Positions 47,301 through 55,599 of a stretch of DNA of 64,000 nt are shown in pieces. Under the pieces are notes generated by a model, which searched no databases, was not told the DNA's origin, and was given only the letters and a program-made list of their open reading frames with translations. The stretch comes from Sipunculus nudus (lineage: Eukaryota > Annelida > Sipuncula > Golfingiida > Sipunculidae), in the NCBI GenBank assembly GCA_026874595.1, contig CM049319.1, positions 54,324,917 to 54,388,916 on the forward strand, written 5' to 3'. Positions within the stretch are counted from its first letter, which is position 1. Every line of letters begins with the position of its first letter. A program made the position numbers and the translations under genes.

Positions 47301-49907
47301 AAATTTTGAAAATTGAACGTACCCTAAAAGAATCAGAATATTTCATGTAAATACGATTTTTAACTGAAAGATATGAAATTGATGGGATAAATGTTTTTTT
47401 ATAAAATCCACCTGCTTTTGAAAAATAAGGTTTCCATAATGCACTATATAGAGAATATTGTTAATTTTTAATGTGTTCATTTTAATTAATTGGCCCCAGG
47501 CAGTGAAATGTTAAGGTAAATCTGAAATAATTTTGACACACACTCCTGTGACAGTTCGGAGACATTTACGTTCTGTGTGCCTGGCCAGCGTATCACTTGG
47601 TCTGCTTTTTGTTTCCTTTATAGGATTTCTCCTGAAAAACAACAAAACAACACAATATTTAAAATCTATAGCTAAACCGGCTGTCCAATTAAAAAAATAT
47701 TATTAATATTCAGCCAAATCAAGGGATACTGCTAGTCCTCGGGTAAGTTCCTCCTTTGGTAGAATATCCTACGCCCTATCATCCCGGTATTCATAAGAAA
47801 AGAATATCCAGGAAAAATAAGAGAGTCTGAGAAAACCATGTAAATAAATCAGGTAAATTTTCAGTAATTTGATTAACCCAAAATGATAAAAATGAGTTTG
47901 TCATGTTCAAAAATCAATCTAATGAATGATTTACTCAGATGGCATTTAAAAATATGAATCCCTCTATACAAGGTGTCCCTGGTGAATGCCATTTTATTGT
48001 TTGAATTATCAACTATTGCCAAAAAATCCATTCAAATACTGTAAAAATACAATACATGTTACCACTATGACTACTCTTTATTGTCATGACATTTAAGATA
48101 TATAGAACTTGGAAAACGGGTAAAGAAAATTAAAATGGGTTTCTGAAAATTCATCCAAGTATATTTTTTATGGAATGCTGGGAGCCCTGGCGTTCCAGGG
48201 GAGGCACCAGGTGTAGTCAAGACGTGAACTCATTTAACAGAGAAAATGGCACAGAAAGACACTCTGAAAGACACATTAATGGATCAGTTTTGCGGAGGAC
48301 AATTAAGATTTAAATATGAGACAAACGGATCGTTATCGCTGTTGTAAAGCTCCGGGGAACAGCTAGAGCTTTGTTGCATCTGACGTCTTTGTTGAAACCA
48401 GATGTATTATCTCACGTAATTAAATTTGTAAACGAGGTCCACACAAAACTTGCGTTATTAAGCACTACTTGTGGGTGAGTTACGATTCTAGGGGTGTCAT
48501 CTGTTCGCGGTATCTGGCTGTTTATAGAAAGATAAACTCAGATGTGCTCCTTTATTATGTACAGTAAGAAAATACGAGAAAATGTTTAATTGACGATCTA
48601 CCATGTTTTATATGATGATTGGACATCTCTCCGTTGCTGGGTAGGCATATTCTGCCATTCTGTGGGAATAAACAATAACTGTGTTCTTGAAAAAGTGCAT
48701 ATGAACAACATGAAAGCAAAAGACAATTGTCAACTCATTTTATATATATTTTAAGATAAAATAAACACATAAGACCACATAATATTTAGTTCTACGGACT
48801 CAGGGAACAAATCATATTGTGCGAGACACAATATATACATGGAATTGTGCTCGATTCTTTAAATGGTGTATATGCTTAATACTAAATTTAGTCCAATTAT
48901 TCATGTATTTGTAATTCTTTTCGGGACTTTATGCCATAACACAAATTAGCAACATTCCATTTCACCTGGTCTTATTTGGCAAGTCATACTTTGAGCACTC
49001 TGGGAGACATTCTTCCCATTTTTTTCAAGGTCCCTTTTCAAATATTTTTCACAACATCATTATATCAATTTATAATGCATGCTTCACCTGTATGTCAAAT
49101 TCAGCTGAGCGTCATGGCCAATAGGTCACATGTTTCCCCTTAAATGAACAGGCGTACAGATTAAAATCTCCATAAAAAAAATATTAAACAAATAAAATGA
49201 AAATGTATGACCTTTCTGAACTTGTGTATATGTATATTTGTGTTTGTCTATATGCATGTTTCCTTAGTGAAACAAATACGTAATGCGTATTTTCTTATTT
49301 CACAGGTGTCAGCCTATGCCAGCTGGACTACACGCATGTCAACGAACATGTGACGTCATTCCTTGCTTTTCATGTCATCACCGCCAGCGTAATCCCTTTT
49401 GGAATCATCATATACCTGGCCTGCAAGTACCCCCTGTTGACGCGCATGCGCACTGGGCCTTGTAGGCGGAGGATGTCCCTTCTGGAGCATGTAGAGTGCT
49501 ACACGGATTTAGCGGGGGACAAAGGTGACCCCCTTACATTAACCGTGATTGCGTCTTTTGTGGCCTTAAACAGTTTTTTAATAGTCAGTATTGTATGTGG
49601 AGCTGGAGTAAGAGTCAATAAATATTGGCTGCAGACTTGTTATATGTTCCATTATGCACTGTATACAGTTCCATATTTCGCTTTTCTCTGGAGAACAAAA
49701 GCTGTTTTGCTCAACGTCAGATTACCCAGTGTAAACCGTGCCATCGCAGCGGCTGCCGACTCGGCACCACGTGACAGTGTGAAAGAGAGGCCGCCAGTCG
49801 CCACGAGGAGGCGCTCTACTTTAAACTTTGGCAACAAACTTATGGCGCTGTATATGACGCAAAAACGTTACAGCTACCAGAAAGCTACATGTGAGAGTAT
49901 ACTGTAG
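35065..49907 (+). CDS. Opsin-like class A seven-transmembrane receptor with a large inserted loop-2 exon (5 exons, 501 aa)
   Basis: Joined exons are 35065-35314, 40732-40834, 41593-41738, 42409-42813 and 49306-49907. All introns are GT-AG, with phases 1, 2, 1 and 1. The product should be a plasma-membrane G-protein-coupled receptor; its ligand is unknown. TM1 is about residues 19-41 (N36 = 1.50), TM2 58-80, TM3 93-118 (C93 = 3.25, then E117-R118-F119), and TM4 136-155. TM5 is about 318-340 (P332 = 5.50), TM6 378-402 and TM7 408-430 (P424 = 7.50). Loop 2 carries G158-W159-A-E-Y162 before the inserted module and C306-Q-L-D-Y310 after it, an opsin-like pattern; C306 should pair with C93. Position 7.43 is H417 instead of the retinal-binding Lys, TM6 has no CWxP and NPxxY is degraded, so it is not a light-sensing opsin. 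The tail (431-501) is basic. The start is the ATG at 35065, because an upstream stop lies at 35017-35019 with only a TTG between. A poly(A) signal lies 130 bp after the stop. The family is unnamed; class A membership is firm. Confidence 0.85.
36700..36930 (+). repeat. Dispersed repeat D3, copy b (receptor intron 1)
   Basis: Partner of 12540-12800. It explains the 121-codon frame at 36523-36888, which is therefore not called. Confidence 0.5.
38783..38817. repeat. (TA)n array in receptor intron 1
   Basis: About 35 bp, ten bases before exon-2-like segment C. Confidence 0.95.
38827..38905 (+). pseudogene. Degenerate exon-2-like segment C in intron 1
   Basis: This resembles segment B more than the exon: GTGCTG...AAGGTCCATGTAAAT...TTAACG.TCTG...GACCGTG, followed in both by a short TA run and AAATTT. 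It is open in no frame of interest. Confidence 0.35.
39738..39802 (+). mobile_element. tRNA-like SINE head (candidate)
   Basis: TAGCATTGATGGTAGAG resembles a Pol III A box and GGTTTAACCC a B box with one change. Between them, CTTCTCC (39762-39768) pairs with GGAGAAG (39777-39783), like an anticodon arm. The fold does not close as a functional tRNA, and it differs from the SINE family found five times elsewhere. Confidence 0.3.
39979..40066 (+). pseudogene. Degenerate exon-2-like segment B in intron 1
   Basis: It starts GTTACTGGGTGCT like exon 2 and continues CCATGGT...TGT...ACGGTCTGA, with substitutions and in-frame stops. It contains an internal 28-29 bp duplication (CATGGTCCA repeated). 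No acceptor AG precedes it. It could be an old duplicate of the exon or a repeat that shares its origin. Confidence 0.4.
40646..40702 (+). pseudogene. Truncated tandem copy of receptor exon 2
   Basis: The 5' half of exon 2 and its pyrimidine-rich acceptor are duplicated in tandem, with a period of 86-87 bp (40617-40702 against 40704-40789). The copy reads Y-W-V-F-G-H-D-F-C-Q-F-R-G-L-T-V-R-A, diverged from Y-W-V-L-G-H-G-F-C-Q-F-Y-G. It has an acceptor (CCGTAG) and a usable donor (CT|GTATGT), which would define a 57 bp phase 1-1 micro-exon. Read through, it meets the TAG at 40729-40731. Probably non-functional. Confidence 0.6.
40732..40834 (+). CDS. Receptor exon 2 (extracellular loop 1 and TM3)
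   Basis: Encodes residues 84-117 plus two bases of Arg118. It holds W-V-L-G-H-G-F-C-Q-F-Y-G leading into TM3 and ends in I-A-M-E-R. The acceptor is TTCTGTAG|GT and the donor AAAG|GTCAGT, phase 2. A phase 2 intron inside the Arg codon of the D/E-R-Y motif is a recurrent position in class A receptors, as I recall, which supports both frame and family. A truncated copy of its first half lies immediately upstream. Confidence 0.85.
40835..41592 (+). other. Receptor intron 2
   Basis: A phase 2 intron of 758 bp. It holds a C14 run with CA repeats (40870-40910) and a TA array (41324-41368). Nothing else is recognised. Confidence 0.7.
41324..41368. repeat. (TA)n array in receptor intron 2
   Basis: About 45 bp, roughly 225 bp before exon 3. 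Confidence 0.95.
41593..41738 (+). CDS. Receptor exon 3 (intracellular loop 2, TM4, start of loop 2)
   Basis: The first base completes Arg118 and the last base opens Gly167. It reads F-L-K-T-F-H-P after E-R, as in many class A receptors, then TM4 and the loop start G-W-A-E-Y. The acceptor is TTTGCAG|G and the donor TGGG|GTATGT, phase 1. Confidence 0.85.
41739..42408 (+). other. Receptor intron 3
   Basis: A phase 1 intron of 670 bp. AT-rich, and no repeat or RNA was recognised. An open frame of 100 codons at 41948-42250 is low-complexity and has no splice support. Confidence 0.65.
42409..42813 (+). CDS. Receptor exon 4: symmetric 135-codon insert in extracellular loop 2
   Basis: A 405 bp exon with phase 1 at both ends, acceptor TTTTTTCAG|GT and donor CAAG|GTAAGA. 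It encodes residues 168-301 plus two split Gly codons. It has five N-glycosylation sequons (N176, N229, N256, N272, N278), one Cys (C243) and no membrane segment. It falls between the G-W-x-E-Y and C-Q-L-D-Y halves of an otherwise opsin-like loop 2. Because it is symmetric, skipping it keeps the frame and yields a 366-residue receptor of normal length. I do not recognise its domain with confidence; see the findings for a possible MACPF-core resemblance. Confidence 0.8.
43138..43905 (+). repeat. GGTGGCGCCACC tandem element, direct copy (intron 4)
   Basis: Starts with a hairpin, TAGTCG...CGACTA (43152-43168). Two units of about 280 bp follow, containing GGTGGCGCCACC, GAGTGATTTTATCCC, CACATGCAAA.TTTCAGG and TGTCTGCAGCGTAAAC. 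The 129-codon open frame at 43475-43864 lies inside it and repeats with it, so it is not called. Confidence 0.65.
44560..44750. repeat. Small element rich in GCGGTATGCG
   Basis: GCGGTATGCG at 44594-44603 and its exact reverse complement at 44735-44744 enclose further GCGGTAT/GCGGTGTGCGG motifs and an AT core. Possibly a MITE in receptor intron 4. Confidence 0.4.
45595..46210 (+). repeat. Short tandem array (about 37-54 bp units) split by SINE copy 5
   Basis: Units of the form GCAGAATTTAATTTATG...GGATTGTGTAAAA.AACAA occur before (45595-45657) and after (46082-46210) the SINE. The SINE therefore landed inside an existing array. Confidence 0.6.
45658..46081 (-). mobile_element. tRNA-derived SINE, copy 5, with target site duplication
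   Basis: On the minus strand the element starts with a tRNA-like head: A box TGGCTCAGGGGTAGAGC (46055-46071) and B box GGGTTCGAATC (46026-46036). A body with a conserved CACCTGCGGGTCCTGGGTG-type core follows, then an A/T-rich tail (45658-45685 read in reverse). It is flanked by identical 15 bp TAACAAGCAGAATTT copies at 45643-45657 and 46082-46096. This is the best preserved of five copies, so the others are judged against it. The host site is itself a short tandem array. Confidence 0.8.
49306..49907 (+). CDS. Receptor exon 5 (end of loop 2, TM5-TM7, cytoplasmic tail)
   Basis: The last coding exon, from acceptor ATTTCACAG|GT to the TAG at 49905-49907. It begins G-V-S-L-C-Q-L-D-Y, then TM5 (V-I-P-F-G-I-I-I-Y), a basic loop 3, TM6, TM7 and a basic tail. 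TM7 reads F-H-Y-A-L-Y-T-V-P-Y-F-A-F: the Pro is kept, while the Asn and Tyr of NPxxY are lost. Confidence 0.85.
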
Positions 49908-50036
49908 TCCATAGAGACGTCTCACCATGAGGGTTCACGTGAAAGATCAGTTGTTACCATGGGAACCTACTGTACACGGTGCCTGTATTTGACCTTCTGT
50001 ATTTTTAATGTTATAAGAATATATATATACCAAGCC

Positions 50037-50042
50037 AATAAA
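50037..50042 (+). terminator. Poly(A) signal AATAAA of the receptor gene
   Basis: A canonical AATAAA lies 130 bp after the receptor stop codon, followed by a T/G-rich stretch (TTGTGTTGCTTTT). It is the nearest signal on this strand and gives a short 3' UTR. Confidence 0.6.
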
Positions 50043-50059
50043 AACGCATTTAGTCCGTG

Positions 50060-51260
50060 AATTGTGTTGCTTTTAATGACCATTTGAATCTTAAAAGAGA
50101 ATTCTCAAATATTTAAAAAAGGAAATTTGCCAAGGGAAAACTTTGTTATCGATAATGAGATTTAGAAATCGCCTCTGCGTGGGAAACAGACGCCACCCTC
50201 TGGAACGGACGGTTCTGACCACTGAGGTTTGATAAAAATTTGCGGGGTTAAATTTTCGCGATATCATCTTTTCAGTGAATCGCGAAAGTTCCGTTTCCGC
50301 GATCTTACCAGTATTTACGGAGATTACATCCTTTATTATTTTAATAATTTAACTGACACGCATAAAAAGTAGAGAGCATGGTGTTACTGAGTACACAGTT
50401 ATACATACAGGTCTAGGCGTACACTTGACGTCCAGCCGTTATGTATTAGTTCTGGTCCCTCTGGTCTGATTGCGTAAGGGGCCAACCAGCCCAGCGTCTG
50501 CACGATGAGGCTGATGGCTTCCCCTAGACCCCTTATCACCCCTGTTCAATATCCTATATGGATATATACATAGAGTGTTTCTGTTCAAGTATTTTTTTTC
50601 ATTTGCAAGCGGATCCTAATTTATATTTCTTAGAATAATAGATTATCAAGTGAGCCCCTTTGTTCTCATTATGTACATATATTCCAAGATACCCTACCTT
50701 GTTTCATTTTTCAGTTATTAATCATTATTAGTGGATAAATAAAAATCCGCATGGTATCATCTAAGTTTATTTCACATAATTAGTTAGCTATAATTCATTA
50801 TTACGTAACAATTAGAATCACTGATAAAGTGTTTCACGAACTATCTGGCAAGGTTATATTTATTGTTGAGCGTATAGTAGTATTTGATTTATATCTATTT
50901 TAAGTGAAAGCAAGAAGGACACATTTACTTTGACGGGGTAGATAACGATACCAGCATCAGCCTTGTAGCCCTTGTTTCTTTCAGGTCCTCCTTGCGTCTC
51001 TAGAAATTATAAGTCTAGAGGGATGACACCGAGAGCGGGGTCTTGAGTCTAGAGTGAGTTCTCCAGTGGCCTGTTGTTTTGCTATGTTTAGCGTATGTGC
51101 ATGGTGCGAACCTGCACTGCTATGATATATTGATTAAACTCCGTCTTATAACGTCTGCCTTGGGTTCAAGTTTGACGAGAGAACCTGCGAGTCGGCAATC
51201 CCTGACAATGGAAAACACAAGAAATGGAAATGTTGGTAATTGTAAATAATTTAAACAATC
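50060..51260. other. Downstream of the receptor gene, nothing recognised
   Basis: AT-rich with no supported frames. Confidence 0.4.
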
Positions 51261-51271
51261 TTATATTAATT

Positions 51272-51480
51272 GTATCCGCCAAAACAAACTTTTGCGGATA
51301 CTATGTGTTTGACCGGGTTCCGCCGCCGCCACCGCCTTGTTTGTTTCCGGAATAGAACTATGAGACCACTGGACAGATTATTCCGAAACTTTACACGTTT
51401 ATCGGATCACATGTGAACTGGTGCCAAAATATTTTGCGTTGACCCCTGGCCTTTCCTCTCTCTAGTGCATCAATCTGTGC
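51272..51480 (+). repeat. Hairpin plus (CCG)n head of a decayed element
   Basis: GTATCCGCCAAAA pairs with TTTTGCGGATAC (51272-51301, one bulge) and is followed by CCGCCGCCGCCACCGCC. This copies the left-end layout of the 25.5 kb element. It runs directly into the inverted element at 51.5 kb. Confidence 0.45.
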
Positions 51481-52196
51481 GTCTGTTTTGACACATTAAC
51501 TTACATATCTTCGGAATCGTTTGACCAATCAGGAAAAAAAAATTCACAAATGTAGCTCTTGGATAGCTTTATAACATACATGAAAAATGATGGCGCCACC
51601 TGCAACAATTTTTGCACGGCGTCCGTCTGTTCATCTGCCTTGGGATAAAATCACTCACTGTGCATGTGTATTCATCCTGGTTGGCTTTCTTGATTTTATG
51701 ACAGGTGGCGCAAACCTACTTTCACGTTAAGGCTGCAGACATCCAGGCTTATATCTATGGACTGGTTTGACGTATCCTCCCGAAATCTATAGATCTCACA
51801 TAGCTCTTTATTATACGCACAACTGGTGGCGCCACCTGCAACCATTTTGCACAGCATCCTCTGTTTATCCACCGTGGGATAAAATCACTCATATCTCGGC
51901 AGTGGTTTGACATATCTGCCTAAAATTTTGCATGTATATACATCTTGGGTAGCTTTCTTGATTTTGTGGCAGGAGGCGCCACCTACATTCACTTTCAGGC
52001 TTCAGACATTAAGGCTAATATCTCAGGACTGGTTTGACATATTCTCCTGAAATTTTCCACCTTCATATACACATTTCGGCTGCAGACATCCATGCTAATA
52101 TGCAACACACCTCTCTGTATTTCCCCTTGCCCACTCTGATTTCGGTTTATATACGTAGTCGCTTGTCGACTACCCGTATTCTATCTAGTTATAATA
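51481..52196 (-). repeat. GGTGGCGCCACC tandem element, inverted copy downstream of the receptor
   Basis: The same repeat as at 43.1-43.9 kb in opposite orientation. It shows GGTGGCGCCACC, GGGATAAAATCACTC, GACTGGTTTGACATAT and GCTGCAGACATCC, and ends in the perfect hairpin GTAGTCG/CGACTAC (52155-52173). The left boundary is approximate. Confidence 0.6.
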
Positions 52197-52890
52197 CCAA
52201 TCTTTGGTTTACCGACAACATAAAATGTATAATCGTATTATCAGTCTTTTTAACTATATGAATAACGTAGATGTGATGCTGATGAGGCGGTGGGATTAAA
52301 GTAAGCTGTTCAGCTGCGTAAATAGGGCATATTATTCGCGAAAATAAAAACCATGAATAAGAAGCTCCATCTCCGAAGGGAGGTCGAATTTGCCTACAAA
52401 TTGTTACTATAATTAATTCATATAAAAATAGATACCCTCTGCAAGGAATAATATCCCGAAATATCAAAAATTTAACCCTCGCGTTAATTGAAAGCCGCGA
52501 AATTTTAATCCCACGAATATGAGGCCAGCCACGAAATGTTTATAATATACTGGCTATGTTACCAGTAATAACAAAGTAGGCAAACAGATTGTTGTTAGCT
52601 GTATACAATATATGGCACATTATTTAATACATGGAGAGATTGCTTTGTGTACAATCGTGATCGTGTTAATTCCTGAATTGTTGATGATTAAAGCGAATCA
52701 TCTCTTTGCCGGCTAGAGGTAATATATCCAGCAATTTCACAAACAATGAATTTCATCTTTGTTAACAGAGCGACCAAAACTTACCAGATCTAAATAACCG
52801 TTCTTATTTGTATTTGAAGGGGATAACAAAGGACCAGATAGACCACGCATTATTCTCCGTCACACACACACACACATATAAATATATATA

Positions 52891-53060
52891 GTAGAGCTTC
52901 GTTTTTCCGAAAGCGTTTGGGGACAATTATTTTGTTCGGAAAAACGAACTTTCAGAAAAACGGTCAGGCGTCAAGCGGCAAGTTCGTGCCACAATTAATG
53001 ATTGACTTAATGCAATTGTCCCTGGGGATGACGTTGTTTCTAATCGACCTACTTTATTGA
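52891..53060 (+). mobile_element. Second pogo/Tigger-like end fragment
   Basis: After a short TA run: GTAGAGCTTCGTTTTTCCGAA, then GTTCGGAAAAACGAAC. This is the CAGTAGAGnnTCGnnnnTCCGA style of pogo-type inverted end. No partner end or frame was found. Confidence 0.35.
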
Positions 53061-53387
53061 CGACCGTGACATGTAAAAAATAAACAGTTTTAGGAAACGT
53101 TCATGTTTTTAGGATGTCCTTTTGGATAATCTGTTCAAACGCTTTCTAGGCTATCTGTATTTTTCACACCTTTGCCCCGGCGACAACATCAGCCCGGAAA
53201 TAATCAATTAGGGGTTAGGGTTTAAACTTGGCTTAAACACCTGACTTTTCATGCAACATATATTAGATGCCACATAAAACTTAAAAAAGTTAAAATAAGT
53301 TTCAACATAAAAGCTGTATTTTTTTTCAGGGATTTCATTAGTCCTCCTGGGTTGGACCCCTCCTTTTTCTTTATCCTTGATCCGCTG

Positions 53388-53390
<3 letters not shown>

Positions 53391-53441
<51 letters not shown>
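53391..53441. repeat. (TA)n array
   Basis: About 51 bp, directly after the third copy of the 37 bp motif. Confidence 0.95.
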
Positions 53442-53444
<3 letters not shown>

Positions 53445-53449
53445 TAATA

Positions 53450-55010
53450 GGGCACAAGAAATGTGTCCGACCGTTTGTACTCTACATCAGGTATATGAAG
53501 TTTTTTATCGGGATTGACCCGAGGGGCCATGAAGGGGCCCAGACCTGCCAAGAATTTCTTATAGGGCTCAATGATTTTTTTTTTTGTTTAAAGGTAAAAG
53601 TCTCATTTAGTTTTATTTAAGGGTCTGAATTTCCAAAAATTCATAAGAAAATGCTCGAAAATGATTAAGTCACGTCTTTTGAGAAGCGTAAATGTAGTTT
53701 CTAATATTAAGGGATCGAAAGTGTTACTTGCTTGTAGTTATTATATTATAATAGTTATTCAACCGGTGAAATAAAAGGTGCCCAGTCAAGTAAATGCTTG
53801 TTAATGCGGAACTTATTCTTTTTATCTTAGGTATTAGATTTTCGTTTTTTTTTTTAACGGAAGTGAGAGGAAGGGCCTTAGGGGACCCAGGCCCATGCAG
53901 GAGTTTCCAAGAACACAATAACGAGAAAAAGTCTATTTGTCTCATTAACCCCTTATTATATATTTTCCTGTAAATTCTATTTAATTCTTTAAAATTTTAA
54001 TTTTTTGTTGTTATTGTGATTGTTGTGTTGTTAATCTAATACTTACAGAATGAATTCAGTCAACCTTTGTTTACAATGTTCTCTGAAACCGCGTGACGTT
54101 TGACACTATGCAATAATTCATTTTAAAGGATATTATGTCCTCAGTGATCTCGCCGATATAAAAATAAATATTTTTTTAATGTACATCATTTTGAGTGACT
54201 TTTGCGTGTTTTTTTAATTGCGTGGAGGCTACAACTGATAACAGCCGAACTGCCTTCGACATAGACCGTAATGCCTCTGTATTGGTTAACTACACAACAC
54301 AAGCAAGCGTATGACACACGCGCGGGTTTGTGTCTATTGTACACATGAATAACCCCTGCTGTCAGTGACAGATTTAAGCATGTTTAGCCTGACATTTAAC
54401 CAAGTCACTGGGCCGATTGCATGGACAGTAAATGTGAAAATCATGCGACCCCTTATTAAGGAAAAGGAGGGGCCCAATGCTGGTGGGTTAATGACCGTAG
54501 CTTATAAAAGGTCCCAAGGTCTTGGAAAAAGTCGGGGGGGGGGGGGGGGGTCCATGCCGCCAAAAAAAAAATCGTCTGAATCCCTCAAAAAAGTTGCTAG
54601 TCTGAAACAGGGGGGAGGGTCCGGACCCCATGAGCCAGATTTCCTCATCTCATTTAATACAACCCCCCCCCCCCCCCTTGCCCGATAAAAAGTCCGATTA
54701 CCGGGTTTATCAGCTAGTAATACATATAGCATGAATGGCACAGACTGTTCTGTGGGTTGTCATTTGACGGTGTTTATGAGGACCGTCAGCGTTCTGTTCT
54801 GGTCTATGGACACCTTTAGCGGCAACTATGTTTACTCTATGGTCATTGACGCATACAGTGCTGATTGCTTTGCCTGCTGTGTTTTCTTGGACTCTGTTAA
54901 TTTTCACTGATACACCTCATAATGACTTTTAATTCAAGTGTAGATCATGGAAAGGGACCATTTGATCTTTGACTTCCTAGTTTTACTTTAAAGCAAAGTA
55001 CCCCATCCTT
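53450..55010. other. Intergenic with homopolymer runs
   Basis: A G17 run (54534-54550) and a C15 run (54663-54677) create mirrored Gly- and Pro-rich frames on the two strands. These are not genes. Confidence 0.45.
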
Positions 55011-55012
55011 GG

Positions 55013-55360
55013 AAATTAAAGGAACCAATTTAAAGGATTGTAAATATCTGCATAACAAATTAATTGCGCCTCTCAGTTATTCTATTGAAGAGGTATGTGA
55101 CCATCCACCAGTGTCCCTTTTTTATGGCACAAAATTAAAGGAGCCAAATTAAAGGAGTTTAAATAACTGCATGACAAATTAATTGCTCCTCACAGATATT
55201 CTATTAAAGAGGTATGTTACCACCCACCAGTTTTTGTTTAATGGCACAAAATTAAAGGAGCAAAATAAAAGGAGTGTAAATATCTGCATATCCAATTAAT
55301 TGCGCCCCACAGATATATTTATCAAGGGGGCTATTACCACCCACAAATGATTGATAAATT
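55013..55360 (+). repeat. Three-unit tandem repeat, about 117 bp
   Basis: Units start at AAATTAAAGGA near 55013, 55132 and 55248. Each contains TAAAT.xCTGCAT, AATTAATTGC and GGTATG..ACCA.CCACCA. A shorter duplication, GTAATTATCCTCTCTG, follows at 55428-55460. Confidence 0.7.
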
Positions 55361-55538
55361 ACACAGTAGGTGTGCCTGCTAGTAATCAACCAGATTACTA
55401 GTATCCGGTTTTGAAACTGATCAGACGTAATTATCCTCTCTGTTCCGTAATTATCCTCTCTGCTCTGTGAACTAACAGTGTGAATACACAGTACAGACAT
55501 AAGGAGTCACTCGGTGCACTGAATAAGTTGGGTCATAA

Positions 55539-55540
<2 letters not shown>

Positions 55541-55582
<42 letters not shown>
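55541..55582. repeat. (TA)n array
   Basis: About 42 bp. Confidence 0.95.
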
Positions 55583-55585
<3 letters not shown>

Positions 55586-55599
55586 GCATAATTTTCGCT

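Larger units (their letters stand above)
42814..49305 (+). other. Receptor intron 4 (6.5 kb)
   Basis: A phase 1 intron. It holds a hairpin-ended tandem element (43138-43905), a short GCGGTATGCG element (44560-44750), a tandem array broken by a SINE (45595-46210) and a dispersed 37 bp motif (46834-46870). 46900-49300 is AT-rich, with nothing recognised. Confidence 0.65.

Noticed and set aside
54365-54741. Gly-rich and Pro-rich frames on opposite strands
   Set aside because: Created by G17 and C15 homopolymer runs.
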